Assembly (NCBI RefSeq): GCF_000473205.1
Contig: NZ_KI421507.1
Span: 2,657,302 to 2,721,301, forward strand
Source: Pseudophaeobacter arcticus DSM 23566
GTDB lineage: Bacteria; Pseudomonadota; Alphaproteobacteria; Rhodobacterales; Rhodobacteraceae
Direction: 5' to 3'
Length of the DNA: 64,000 nucleotides
Shown: positions 1 through 8,008 of the stretch, in pieces
Numbering within the stretch: position 1 is the stretch's first letter
Layout: each line of letters opens with the position of its first letter
The notes under the pieces: model-generated
Database searches by the model: none
What the model was told of the DNA's origin: nothing
The model's input: the letters and a program-made list of their open reading frames with translations, nothing else
Made by a program: the position numbers and the translations under genes

Positions 1-114
1 GAGGTCATGCACGCGTCTCCTGAAGGGGCTTTTGCCTAATCTCCTATGTAATCTGCGCGAAATCACCACCAATGACTGATTGATTTACCCAATTTATGTG
101 TCATATGATCGCCT

Positions 115-576
115 ATGGGTAATTCTATAGATCATATCGACCTCCACATCCTGCGCGCGCTGCAACGGGACGCCAGCCTGTCCCAACGCGAACTGGCAGA
201 TGAGGTCGGGCTGTCGCAAAACGCCTGCTGGCGGCGGTTGAAAAGTTTGAATGACAGGAAAATCCTACAGGGCGCCACGATGCGCGTGGACCGCGCCCAG
301 TTGGGGCTGGATCTGGTGGTCTTTGTGATGCTGCGGACCCGGCATCACTCTGCCGAATGGCTCGATACCTTTCGCCGCCACGTGCTGACCATCCCCGAAG
401 TGGTGGATTTCCACCGTATCGGCGGAGATTACGACTATCAGCTCAAAGTGGTGACCCAGGATATGGGCAGTTATGACCGGGTCTATCAACGACTGATCAG
501 CGGCATCGAACTAGACAGCGTCACCTCATATTTTGCGATGGAGACCATCGCCGAGGCGCGCCCGCTGCCGCTGTGA
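115..576 (+). CDS. Lrp/AsnC family transcriptional regulator
   Basis: This 153-residue protein has the usual Lrp/AsnC length and layout. An N-terminal winged helix-turn-helix (about residues 5-60, with LSQRELADEVGLSQNACWRR) precedes an alpha/beta RAM effector domain (about 65-150, with the IGGDYDYQLKV strand). Lrp proteins assemble as dimers to octamers and usually sense amino acids while controlling amino-acid metabolism or transport. The target here is unknown because the gene to the left lies outside the window. No strong Shine-Dalgarno precedes the ATG, so the start rests on the conserved N-terminus. The gene converges on the secreted protein at 638-1210. Confidence 0.9.
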   Translation: MGNSIDHIDLHILRALQRDASLSQRELADEVGLSQNACWRRLKSLNDRKILQGATMRVDRAQLGLDLVVFVMLRTRHHSAEWLDTFRRHVLTIPEVVDFHRIGGDYDYQLKVVTQDMGSYDRVYQRLISGIELDSVTSYFAMETIAEARPLPL

Positions 577-612
577 CATCGGATTTACAACAGTCACAAC
601 ACCAGCAGGGCT

Positions 613-626
613 AAACCTTCGGGTTT
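613..626. terminator. Short TTCG-loop hairpin between convergent genes
   Basis: AAACC-TTCG-GGTTT forms a 5-bp stem with a stable tetraloop between the stop of the Lrp gene and the stop of the opposing gene. It has no T-tract, so it is only a weak terminator candidate. Confidence 0.3.
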
Positions 627-637
627 GAGAGGGGTCA

Positions 638-1210
638 TTAATGGCCAAAGGCCTTGTCTGGCATCCAGGACAGGCGCTTTCCCGCGGCGCCCATGCGCAT
701 GTGTAAACAGGCTGTACCAAGGCGCTGAAAATACAGGATATCCAATTTATACCACCCGGCCGAGGGCACTTCGACCTCGCTCATCACCGTAGAGTCGCAG
801 GCTTGGCGACCGTCAAATTTCCCGACCACCTGCCCGCCAATTCTGGCGCGCAGCCCATCATTGGTTAGAAAATCAATATTGTGAATCCCCGGCTTGGCAA
901 AATGCACATAGCCGTTGATCCCGGCCACCACATGCTCTGACCGTTTTGAGGTCAGGGTAATGTCGCCCTCATTGGTGTCGCGGTGATCCAACCCCGCCAA
1001 AGGACGGCCACGTTCCGCGCTAATCTTCAAAGCCGCAGAGGCCTCGTCCAGGGTTCGGACATCCACCGGATAGGCATAGCGCACTGCAAGCCCCGGCTTT
1101 AGGCCCGACGGTTGCGGATTGGCAGGCTGCAGTTTCAACGGCGCCGCACTAAGCGCGGTGGCACAGGTCACAACGATGGCGGCAATTGCACCGGTCAAAA
1201 GGCGTTTCAT
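638..1210 (-). CDS. Secreted PA14-like domain protein of unknown function
   Basis: A 190-residue protein with a clear Sec signal peptide (MKRLLTGAIAAIVVTCATALSA). The start at 1210 is preferred because GGGAG lies about 7 bases upstream and the signal peptide begins there; the open frame continues upstream without support. From about residue 85 the pattern of alternating strands (HVVAGINGYVHFAKPG, then HNIDFLTNDGLRARIGGQ, then WYKLDILYFQRLG) resembles the PA14 carbohydrate-binding beta-barrel. It is probably periplasmic or extracellular, and its ligand is unknown. The PA14 resemblance was read by eye. Confidence 0.65.
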   Translation of the reverse strand: MKRLLTGAIAAIVVTCATALSAAPLKLQPANPQPSGLKPGLAVRYAYPVDVRTLDEASAALKISAERGRPLAGLDHRDTNEGDITLTSKRSEHVVAGINGYVHFAKPGIHNIDFLTNDGLRARIGGQVVGKFDGRQACDSTVMSEVEVPSAGWYKLDILYFQRLGTACLHMRMGAAGKRLSWMPDKAFGH

Positions 1211-1399
1211 TTTAGTCTCCCGTTTTGCCCGGCTCCCGACAGGCCCGGCTCGTTTTCCCCACGGTAGCGACGAGTCCCGGCAAAAGACAACCGCTTTTCC
1301 GATTTGAACAGATCGCAAGAATAGCATCATCTGGAAACTGCGCGCCCTGATCTGGCGCAGCCCCAGGAGACTTCGGAGCCAAACCAAGGAGCAAAATGC

Positions 1400-1429
1400 A
1401 AAAAGGGCCGCCCGAAGGCAGCCCTTTTC
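1400..1429 (-). terminator. Rho-independent terminator of rpsD
   Basis: On the minus strand, AAAGGGCTGCC-TTCG-GGCGGCCCTTT forms an 11-bp stem with one G-T wobble and a TTCG loop. A T-rich run follows. It starts about 27 bases after the rpsD stop codon. Confidence 0.85.
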
Positions 1430-1455
1430 TCCAACACCCGCAAAGGGCGTCAGGA

Positions 1456-2076
1456 TTAGTTTTTGGCGTAGAATTCCACAACCAGGTTTGGTTCCATGAC
1501 AACCGGATAAGGCACATCGGCCAGACCAGGCGCGCGCACAAAAGTGGCGGTCATTTTGGAGTGGTCGGCTTCGATGTAGTCAGGAACGTCACGCTCTGCC
1601 AGGGCAACGGCTTCCAGCAGAACTGCCAGTTGCTTGGACTTGTCACGAACGGCGATAACGTCGCCTTCTTTGACACGGTAGGAGGCGATGTTGACGCGCT
1701 GACCGTTTACGGTGACGTGGCCGTGGTTGACGAACTGACGTGCGGCAAAAACGGTAGGAACAAATTTGGCGCGATAGACAACGGCGTCCAGGCGGCGCTC
1801 AAGCAGGCCGATCAGGTTTTCACCGGTATCGCCTTTTACACGCTCAGCTTCGGCATAGATGCGGCGGAATTGCTTCTCGGTGATATCGCCGTAGTAGCCC
1901 TTCAGCTTCTGCTTGGCACGCAGCTGAATGCCAAAATCGGACAGCTTGCCCTTGCGGCGCTGACCGTGCTGGCCGGGGCCATATTCACGACGATTAACTG
2001 GGGACTTAGGACGGCCCCAGATGTTTTCGCCCATGCGGCGGTCAATTTTATACTTGGCAGACGTACGTTTAGTCAC
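1456..2076 (-). CDS. rpsD: 30S ribosomal protein S4
   Basis: A 206-residue primary rRNA-binding protein of the small subunit, close to the normal S4 length. The N-terminal [26 protein letters not shown] and the [10 protein letters not shown] region are typical of the alphaproteobacterial S4. The S4 RNA-binding domain covers about residues 94-155 ([27 protein letters not shown]). S4 nucleates 16S rRNA assembly and in some bacteria represses its own operon. Here the gene stands alone, as is usual in alphaproteobacteria, with its own promoter about 215 bases upstream, a structured leader and a strong terminator. Confidence 0.98.
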   Translation of the reverse strand: MTKRTSAKYKIDRRMGENIWGRPKSPVNRREYGPGQHGQRRKGKLSDFGIQLRAKQKLKGYYGDITEKQFRRIYAEAERVKGDTGENLIGLLERRLDAVVYRAKFVPTVFAARQFVNHGHVTVNGQRVNIASYRVKEGDVIAVRDKSKQLAVLLEAVALAERDVPDYIEADHSKMTATFVRAPGLADVPYPVVMEPNLVVEFYAKN

Positions 2077-2099
2077 GGCTGTTCTCCTTTTTAGTGGCT

Positions 2100-2142
2100 C
2101 CGCAATCTACCCGAAAACCGGTTCCCACTTTTCGGATTGCGG
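2100..2142. repeat. Imperfect 43-bp palindrome in the rpsD leader
   Basis: CCGCAATC (2100-2107) pairs with GATTGCGG (2135-2142), and CCGAAAA (2111-2117) pairs with TTTTCGG (2129-2135), around a CCGGTTCCCA centre. It resembles an intergenic palindrome seen often in alphaproteobacterial genomes, a recollection I could not check. It lies about 24 bases upstream of the rpsD start codon, within the transcribed leader, and could affect rpsD expression. Confidence 0.55.
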
Positions 2143-2289
2143 ACGCAGGCGCCTACAGTCATGATCAGCCAGAACGCAGCCAGGAAAACGGCGGCTATAA
2201 AGGGCGTTGTCCTCTTAGGGTTAAATCTTGCGATCCGCGCCTATGACAGGAATCCCCTTGCGGGGCCCACCAACACCAATGAAGTGGCG

Positions 2290-2317
2290 CTTATATGCGC
2301 AAAGGAAGCAGAGTCAA
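2290..2317 (-). promoter_or_regulatory. Sigma-70-type promoter for rpsD
   Basis: On the minus strand, TTGACT (2312-2317) and TATAAG (2290-2295) are separated by 16 bp, close to the housekeeping consensus. Transcription would start near 2283, giving a leader of about 205 nt before rpsD. Confidence 0.6.
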
Positions 2318-2361
2318 CAGCGCTTCCCTTGCTTCCTTGGTTTTTTTGAGCACCTGACAGA

Positions 2362-3435
2362 TTAAGCCGCTTCATGCATCAGAATTGCGGCCTCGGACCT
2401 GCTGAGATTGCGGCGCGCATAGACGCCATAGCTCATCGGGTCCTGTTCGACCTGCGGCAGCAGCCCACCCAATCGAATGCGATCCTGCGTATCCAGTGCC
2501 GACATCGAGGCACTGGCGGGATGAAAGCTTTCGCTTTCCACCCCATTGGCCCAGAGCACCTGATGCGAGTCCAGCAACAGATGGATATAGGTCACTTCGC
2601 GCACTGCGGTATCCGCCGCAATGGTATGGCCATTGATCAGGTCACGCGCCGCCACCAGCACCTCGCTGGTGTTGAACAGCGCCTGGACCTGGCGCCCCCG
2701 CAACAACATACGATGCTCTGGCGAGACCAGCAGCTCCTGTTCCGGCCGGTCGATGCCCAGAGCGCCGGCGCAAATACGCACAGGCCGCAGCTTTGGCACC
2801 ACAAAAAGCCGGGCACCGCTGATCCGGCGGGCGCCAATCCACTGGATTTCCCGGGCGCCACTATCGCGGGTCTGCACCCTATCGCCTTCGCGCAGGTCCT
2901 CGATCCGGCGCGGGCCACTTGGGGTGGCAATCTGGGTTCCCGGGGTAAAGCAAATCACCCCACTGCCCGGCTGTCCCGGCATCGTGTCACCTGGGCAGCC
3001 AATACTTCCCAGCGAGTGATGCACCACCCATAGATCCGTGCCTTTAGGCGGGACTTCATTTACAAACATCAAAAGAGGCCGCGCGCTGTCGCTGACCTCA
3101 ATCAAGGTGACGGTGTAGCTTTGAACACCATTTGTCACCACAAAACTCTTATCCAACAGCGGGTCTTGGACCGCGATCTCGCGCAGGTCCGTTCTGTTCT
3201 GGACCGCTGCCCCCACCAATCTGCGTACCGAGCGCGCCGCCCGACGTCTCAGATCCGCTTCTCCATTCGCCATACCCAAACGCAACAGTTCAGCCGGGCC
3301 ATCAACCCGCACTGCTTCACCTTGCCACGACCACGCGGCCCCGACATCGATAGACTCGACCGGTGCGGCCCAAAGACCATCTACTTCTGTTTGCGACCAA
3401 GAAATGACGAACGTGCCCTGAAAGCCCGTTTTCAT
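2362..3435 (-). CDS. Hint (hedgehog/intein) domain protein
   Basis: A 357-residue protein. Residues 1-155 are of unknown fold. A Hint domain follows from about Cys162 (CFTPGTQIATPSGPRRIEDL, then GDRVQTRDSGAREIQWIGARR) to about residue 300, with the conserved SPEHRMLLRG strand. Hint domains share the autoprocessing fold of inteins and hedgehog proteins, and Roseobacter genomes carry many of them, often on large secreted RTX proteins. This one has no visible signal peptide and no RTX repeats. Whether it self-cleaves is unknown. Its upstream neighbour, on the same strand, is the LpxR-like gene. Confidence 0.85.
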   Translation of the reverse strand: MKTGFQGTFVISWSQTEVDGLWAAPVESIDVGAAWSWQGEAVRVDGPAELLRLGMANGEADLRRRAARSVRRLVGAAVQNRTDLREIAVQDPLLDKSFVVTNGVQSYTVTLIEVSDSARPLLMFVNEVPPKGTDLWVVHHSLGSIGCPGDTMPGQPGSGVICFTPGTQIATPSGPRRIEDLREGDRVQTRDSGAREIQWIGARRISGARLFVVPKLRPVRICAGALGIDRPEQELLVSPEHRMLLRGRQVQALFNTSEVLVAARDLINGHTIAADTAVREVTYIHLLLDSHQVLWANGVESESFHPASASMSALDTQDRIRLGGLLPQVEQDPMSYGVYARRNLSRSEAAILMHEAA

Positions 3436-3546
3436 CTGCCTGTCTGCCTGCTCTTTTTATATTATTAAGGAAAACTTAACAAAACGGGTCGTTCAGATAA
3501 AGAGCAAAGTCACCCCCGCAAGCCGAGCCCGGCGCCGGGTGTGTTT

Positions 3547-4476
3547 TCAAAACCTCAATTGCACCTGCAAGGCGCCCGTCAGCTGACCTTCGCTTTGGCT
3601 GGAGAATTCCTTACCCAGATAGGACAGCCCATAAAAGGCCGAGACCCCTTGCCCCTGCCAGCGCAGGCCCAACCGGGCCCGATGGCGGTTGTGTTCCAGA
3701 GAATAGCCGCTTGTTTCAGGCAAAAATGCCGATTTTGCGACATAGGCAATATCCGCCCCCGCCGTCAGTGTCAGCCCCGTCGCCTCGCCCTGCAGGGTGT
3801 GATAGCGCTGTCCAGTGACGGTTTCACGGATCAAAAGCCCGCCCTGCGCCAACTGCCCATAGGTGACATCCACCCCGGCCCGAAGATAGGTCTCGTCTCC
3901 GGCGCGTGCCTCGACAAAAGGACGCAGAGCAGCGTGGTTGGACAGGGAAAACGAATGGCCAACTGCGGCTGAAATCACCGGCCTGAATGTATTGCCAATC
4001 TGCCCATTCAAAACAGCATCCGAAGGCTGAGGCGCACCTGCCAGATCATGAAACCATCCCTGCATCTCGTCCAACTGGGTCTGCGGCCCCAGGACGGCCA
4101 GACCACCGCCCAGCGAAATCTCGGTTCCGCGCCGCTGCATGTGGCTGTTCAGCTCCACCGTCAAGACACCGGCCCAGGGGCGATCCGCCGGGTTCGCGAC
4201 AACCAGATCGGCAGGCGCCAGGATTTGCCCCTGAAACCGCAGCTCCAGCAGCTCTCCAAAGCCGACAGGGGCCTGACCCTGCCAAACCTGACCATAGATC
4301 CGCGAAGAGGTCACAGCCCCGGTGCGCCAGCGGTCTTTGCCGTCTCCCAACAGATCGTTGGAAAACATCAACCCGTATCCGATTTTGTGGCGCCTTGGCT
4401 GTTGATCCGGCGTCTCCGCCGCCCCCTGTAGAGGCAGGACAAGAGCCAAGAACATTGCGGCGAACTTTTGGAACAT
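3547..4476 (-). CDS. LpxR-like lipid A deacylase (DUF2219) family outer membrane protein
   Basis: A 309-residue outer-membrane beta-barrel with a signal peptide (MFQKFAAMFLALVLPLQGAAE). The start at 4476 is chosen over a frame extension to 4503 because AGGA lies upstream and the signal peptide begins there. The N-terminal motif has Asn40-Asp41, then Asp45 and DRWRTG, as in the LpxR active-site region. Later strands carry LGPQTQ and a His in WFHDL. Strands alternate to a C-terminal RF, typical of barrel proteins. LpxR removes the 3'-acyloxyacyl chains of lipid A. Activity here is inferred from the family. Confidence 0.75.
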   Translation of the reverse strand: MFQKFAAMFLALVLPLQGAAETPDQQPRRHKIGYGLMFSNDLLGDGKDRWRTGAVTSSRIYGQVWQGQAPVGFGELLELRFQGQILAPADLVVANPADRPWAGVLTVELNSHMQRRGTEISLGGGLAVLGPQTQLDEMQGWFHDLAGAPQPSDAVLNGQIGNTFRPVISAAVGHSFSLSNHAALRPFVEARAGDETYLRAGVDVTYGQLAQGGLLIRETVTGQRYHTLQGEATGLTLTAGADIAYVAKSAFLPETSGYSLEHNRHRARLGLRWQGQGVSAFYGLSYLGKEFSSQSEGQLTGALQVQLRF

Positions 4477-4895
4477 CAAATTTATCCTGCTCTTTGCGCC
4501 CACTTGTCCCCGCCCCTACCTATCAAAAAGATCTGGCCTATCAAAAAGATCTGGCCGATAACAAAGATCTGGGACTGATTTTTGGCGCGGGCCGAGGCAC
4601 GTGGTTAACACTGCGTTAACACCCATACGGAGCCGCGAACTAGTGCACCAAAGCCACAGCTTTGAGATATGGTCAAAGCCCCTGCCCGCCTGTCGCCACA
4701 GAGTTGCCGCAGTTCCGGACCCAGGCACAAACCGGACCATAAAAACCCCGCTCCGGGCCACCAGCAGGCAAAAATCCCCTATGCCTTCGCCACAGATCGC
4801 CTGCCACAATTGCTGCGGGCTCTTGCAAGAAAATTTGCCGTTTTGTGGGGGTGCTCACCCAGACGCACACCCATGGCGCGCCAGACCAGTCGCCT
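4477..4895. other. 419-bp gene-free stretch with tandem repeats
   Basis: This stretch lies between the LpxR-like gene start and the TetR gene stop. It holds three 18-bp tandem copies (4520-4573) and, at 4604-4620, two GTTAAC hexamers repeated 11 bp apart. No convincing gene or terminator was found. Confidence 0.6.
4520..4573. repeat. Three tandem copies of an 18-bp unit
   Basis: Two identical copies of CTATCAAAAAGATCTGGC (4520-4537, 4538-4555) are followed by a diverged third (4556-4573). They start about 44 bp upstream of the LpxR-like start codon, in its promoter region. Confidence 0.9.
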
Positions 4896-5528
4896 CTAGG
4901 GCTCAAGTGGCAGGCCAATGATGGCCCCAACCGAGGTGAGACCAATCTGCGACAGCTCCCCGGGTGCAAAGGCCTCCGGCAAGGCGCCACCCTCCATCCA
5001 CAGCCCATCAATCAGCGCATTGCAGGCGGTCGCCAACTGGTACAGCCGCGCGGGCTCGGCTTCGAGACCGGCCTCCTCCAGCGCCGCACGAATCAGGTTT
5101 TCCAGACGGTCGCGAAACTGGACATAGGTTCTGGCGTGAGTCTCTTTCATCTGTGCGTCATGCTGCACCTTGTTGAGAAACCCAGCCCAGAGCGCAATCG
5201 AGCGCGGATCCACCACAGGCGGCATCAAGGACGACTGCACAAACACCCGAAGCTGGTCACGCGCGGATCCTTTCACATCGGCAACCGGGGCAAAGGTCAG
5301 GTCGGTCATCTGCGTCATGTGGTGTTCAAAAGCAGCCGTGATCAGGTCTTCCTTTGAGGAAAAATAATGCCTTATCAACCCCTGCGTCACCTGCGCCCGA
5401 TCGGCTATGCCGCGCACAGTCGCCCCCTGGACGCCCTTTTCCGCCACCAGTTCCAGCGTTGCTTCAATCAGAGTACGCTTGCGCTGCTGCGCGCTTTCAC
5501 GCGTAAATTTTCGGCGTTCGTCATTCAT
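4896..5528 (-). CDS. TetR family regulator, BetI-like
   Basis: A 210-residue regulator. The N-terminal TetR helix-turn-helix covers about residues 18-65 (ATLELVAEKGVQGATVRGIA, then QVTQGLIRHYFSSKEDL). The C-terminal half resembles the BetI ligand domain (ALWAGFLNKVQHD, then ALIDGLWMEGG). The ATG at 5528 is preferred over a GTG at 5540 because GGAG sits 7-8 bases upstream. The gene is divergent from the amino-acid ABC operon at 5619, with a candidate operator between them. BetI-type proteins respond to choline or related quaternary amines; the ligand here is not known. Confidence 0.85.
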   Translation of the reverse strand: MNDERRKFTRESAQQRKRTLIEATLELVAEKGVQGATVRGIADRAQVTQGLIRHYFSSKEDLITAAFEHHMTQMTDLTFAPVADVKGSARDQLRVFVQSSLMPPVVDPRSIALWAGFLNKVQHDAQMKETHARTYVQFRDRLENLIRAALEEAGLEAEPARLYQLATACNALIDGLWMEGGALPEAFAPGELSQIGLTSVGAIIGLPLEP

Positions 5529-5554
5529 CCCTGTCTCCACAACGGCTCGATCTA

Positions 5555-5586
5555 ATTATACACTTGCGTAACTACCGCGATTACGC
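5555..5586 (-). promoter_or_regulatory. Candidate operator and -10 box between tetR and the ABC operon
   Basis: GCGTAA-N9-TTACGC (5566-5586) is a perfect 6-bp inverted repeat in the 90-bp divergent gap. On the minus strand a TATAAT box (5555-5560) lies beside it, so a bound TetR dimer would cover the tetR promoter and could also affect the ABC operon. Confidence 0.5.
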
Positions 5587-5618
5587 CTTACTAACCCAAT
5601 ACCCAAGGACGTCCAAGC

Positions 5619-6440
5619 ATGCCAACAGTTGCCTCCACCGAGCAAGACATTGCAGCCGCCCCCTCTTCCACCCAGAGCGCATCACTGGGCAAGGATGCCG
5701 TGCGCATCGAAGAGCTGCACAAATCATTTGGCACATTGGAGGTTCTCAAGGGGGTTTCACTCACCGCCCGACAGGGGGATGTCGTGGCCATTATTGGCGG
5801 CAGCGGCTCTGGCAAATCCACCATGCTGCGCTGTATCAATTTCCTGGAAACCCCGTCCAGTGGCAAAATCATGATTGACGGGGAAGAGGTGAAGATGCGC
5901 GCCGATGGCACCCCCGCTGACCGCCGCCAGATCGAACGCATTCGCACCCGGCTGGCCATGGTGTTTCAGTCCTTCAATCTCTGGACCCATCGCACATTGC
6001 TGGAAAATGTCATCGAAGTGCCGATTCATGTGCTCAAGATCCCGCGCGCAGAGGCCATTGCCCAGGCGCGCGTCCTGCTCGCGCGGGTTGGGCTGGCCGA
6101 AAAGGAAGACGCCTTTCCCGCCTTCCTGTCCGGGGGGCAGCAGCAACGCGCCGCCATCGCACGCGCCCTGGCCGTGGATCCATCTGTTATGCTGTTTGAC
6201 GAACCAACCAGCGCCCTGGACCCCGAATTGGTGGGCGAAGTTCTGACGGTGATCCGCGATCTGGCCGCCGAGGGGCGCACCATGTTGCTGGTCACCCACG
6301 AAATGCGCTTTGCCCGTGAAGTCGCGGATCACGTCGTCTATCTTTATCAGGGACGCATCGAAGAGCAGGGTCCACCTGCCGAGGTCTTTGGCAATCCAAA
6401 ATCGGAGCGCCTGCAGCAATTCCTGAAATCCGTTTCATAA
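5619..6440 (+). CDS. Polar amino-acid ABC transporter, ATP-binding protein
   Basis: A 273-residue ATPase of the HisP/OccP/GlnQ type. Walker A is GGSGSGKST (around residues 64-72), the Q-loop is MVFQSFNLW, the signature is LSGGQQQRAAIARAL, Walker B is VMLFDEPTSALDPE, and the H-loop is LVTHEM. About 25 extra N-terminal residues precede the domain. The ATG at 5619 has AAGGA nine bases upstream. It is the first gene of a four-gene importer operon with the binding protein and two permeases. Confidence 0.95.
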   Translation: MPTVASTEQDIAAAPSSTQSASLGKDAVRIEELHKSFGTLEVLKGVSLTARQGDVVAIIGGSGSGKSTMLRCINFLETPSSGKIMIDGEEVKMRADGTPADRRQIERIRTRLAMVFQSFNLWTHRTLLENVIEVPIHVLKIPRAEAIAQARVLLARVGLAEKEDAFPAFLSGGQQQRAAIARALAVDPSVMLFDEPTSALDPELVGEVLTVIRDLAAEGRTMLLVTHEMRFAREVADHVVYLYQGRIEEQGPPAEVFGNPKSERLQQFLKSVS

Positions 6441-6478
6441 TAAAACCAAAACTAAAATCCAAAACAGGGAGATCAAAA

Positions 6479-7243
6479 ATGAAACTCAAAACACTTCTGG
6501 CCACCGGCCTGACCCTCGCCACCCTGACTGCAGGCGCAGCCCAGGCCGAGCAAGTCAAAATCGGCATCGCCGCTGAGCCCTATCCACCCTTTGCCTCGCT
6601 GGATTCCTCGGGCACATGGGTTGGCTGGGAAGTTGAAGTGATTGATGCGGTCTGCGCAGCGGCTGAACTGGATTGCGTGCTAACGCCCGTTGCCTGGGAT
6701 GGCATCATTCCCTCTTTGACCGGCCAGCAGATCGACGCCATCATGGCCTCTATGTCGATCACCGAAGAGCGGCTGAAAACCATCGATTTCTCTGATGCCT
6801 ATTACAACACCCCTGCGGTGATTGTGGCGGATAAATCCATGGATATCGCCCCCACCCCAGAAGGTCTGGAAGGCAAGATCCTCGGCATTCAGGCCTCCAC
6901 AATTCACCAAACCTATGCGCAAGAGTATTTCACCGGCGCCGAAATCCGCGTCTATCAGACCCAGGATGAGGCCAACCAGGATCTATTTGCGGGCCGCATC
7001 GACGCCGTCCAGGCCGACAGCATCGCCATGGCAGATTTTGTCGGCTCCGAGGCCGGGGCCTGCTGCGAGATCAAAGGCGCCGTTGCGGATGATCCGGCCA
7101 TCCTGGGACGGGGTGTTGGCGCGGGCCTGCGCAAGGGCGACGAGGCCCTGGCGGCAAAGATCAACATGGGCATCGCCAAGATCCTTGCAGATGGCACCCA
7201 TGACAAAATCACCGCGCGCTATTTCTCTGCCAGCATCTACTAA
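6479..7243 (+). CDS. Polar amino-acid ABC transporter, periplasmic binding protein
   Basis: A 254-residue SBP_bac_3 family protein with a Sec signal peptide (MKLKTLLATGLTLATLTAGAAQA). Family motifs include GIAAEPYPPF, WDGIIPSLTGQQIDAIMASMSIT and the IDFSDAYYNTPA hinge. The nearest well-known relatives are lysine/arginine/ornithine and octopine/nopaline binding proteins, so a basic amino acid is the likeliest ligand, by inference. GGGAG precedes the ATG. It lies 38 bases after the ATPase gene. Confidence 0.93.
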   Translation: MKLKTLLATGLTLATLTAGAAQAEQVKIGIAAEPYPPFASLDSSGTWVGWEVEVIDAVCAAAELDCVLTPVAWDGIIPSLTGQQIDAIMASMSITEERLKTIDFSDAYYNTPAVIVADKSMDIAPTPEGLEGKILGIQASTIHQTYAQEYFTGAEIRVYQTQDEANQDLFAGRIDAVQADSIAMADFVGSEAGACCEIKGAVADDPAILGRGVGAGLRKGDEALAAKINMGIAKILADGTHDKITARYFSASIY

Positions 7244-7255
7244 GGCACCAGCGAC

Positions 7256-8008
7256 GTGACGATGATCCTCGAATGGCTCGGTCTGACCGAGAGCGCAGCA
7301 CTGCTGTCGCTCTCGGCTCCCGGCTGGGGCAGCAACCTGTTGCGCGGTCTGGCAAATTCGCTGCAAATCGCCTTTGGTGCCTTTGGCATGGGACTGATAA
7401 TCGGGCTTTTCGGGGCCTATGGAAAACTTTATGGCGGGCCAATCCTGCGGGATCTGCTCGCCATTTATACCACCGTAATCCGGGCGGTTCCGGAACTGGT
7501 TCTTATCCTGATCCTTTATTACGTTGGCACCGATCTGATTAATAAGCTCGCGCTGATGATGGGCTATGGCCGGGTCGAGATCAGCGGCGTTGTGGCTGGT
7601 ATCTGGGTTCTGGGCATTGTCCAGGGCGCCTATGCCACCGAGATCCTGCGCGGCGCCATCCAAGCCGTGCCTCCTGGCCAGATCGAAGCCGCCCGCGCCT
7701 ATGGCATGCCGGCGCTGATGACCATGCGCCGTGTGACCATTCCCGCGATGATGGCCTTTGCCACGCCGGGACTGGCCAATCTGTGGCTGATTGCCACCAA
7801 GGATACCGCCCTTTTGGCCGTCGTCGGCTTTAACGAGCTGACGCTGGAAACCAAACAGGCCGCAAGCAGCACACGGGCCTATTTCACCTTTTTCCTCGCC
7901 GCCGGCGGGCTTTACCTGCTGGTGACGCTCTGTTCCGGCGCGGTCTTTGCCCGCATCGAGAAATGGGCCCGCCGTGGCCAGCCCTCGTTGAAGGAGGGCA
8001 AGACATGA
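7256..8008 (+). CDS. Polar amino-acid ABC transporter permease (OccQ/HisQ-type)
   Basis: A 250-residue inner-membrane permease. It has about five transmembrane segments and the EAA loop that contacts the ATPase (EAARAYGMPALMTMRRVTIP). A GTG at 7256 is taken as the start, with AAGG ten bases upstream; ATG at 7262 is the alternative. Its stop overlaps the next gene by four bases, so the two permeases are translationally coupled. Confidence 0.93.
   Translation: MTMILEWLGLTESAALLSLSAPGWGSNLLRGLANSLQIAFGAFGMGLIIGLFGAYGKLYGGPILRDLLAIYTTVIRAVPELVLILILYYVGTDLINKLALMMGYGRVEISGVVAGIWVLGIVQGAYATEILRGAIQAVPPGQIEAARAYGMPALMTMRRVTIPAMMAFATPGLANLWLIATKDTALLAVVGFNELTLETKQAASSTRAYFTFFLAAGGLYLLVTLCSGAVFARIEKWARRGQPSLKEGKT

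Noticed and set aside
2137..2349. A 70-codon plus-strand frame in the rpsD leader region.
   Set aside because: It runs through the palindrome and opposite the rpsD promoter, with no Shine-Dalgarno or motif.
4516..4809. A 97-codon minus-strand frame ending in a repeated RPDLFD peptide.
   Set aside because: The peptide repeat is just the 18-bp DNA tandem repeat read in frame; no start signal or family match.
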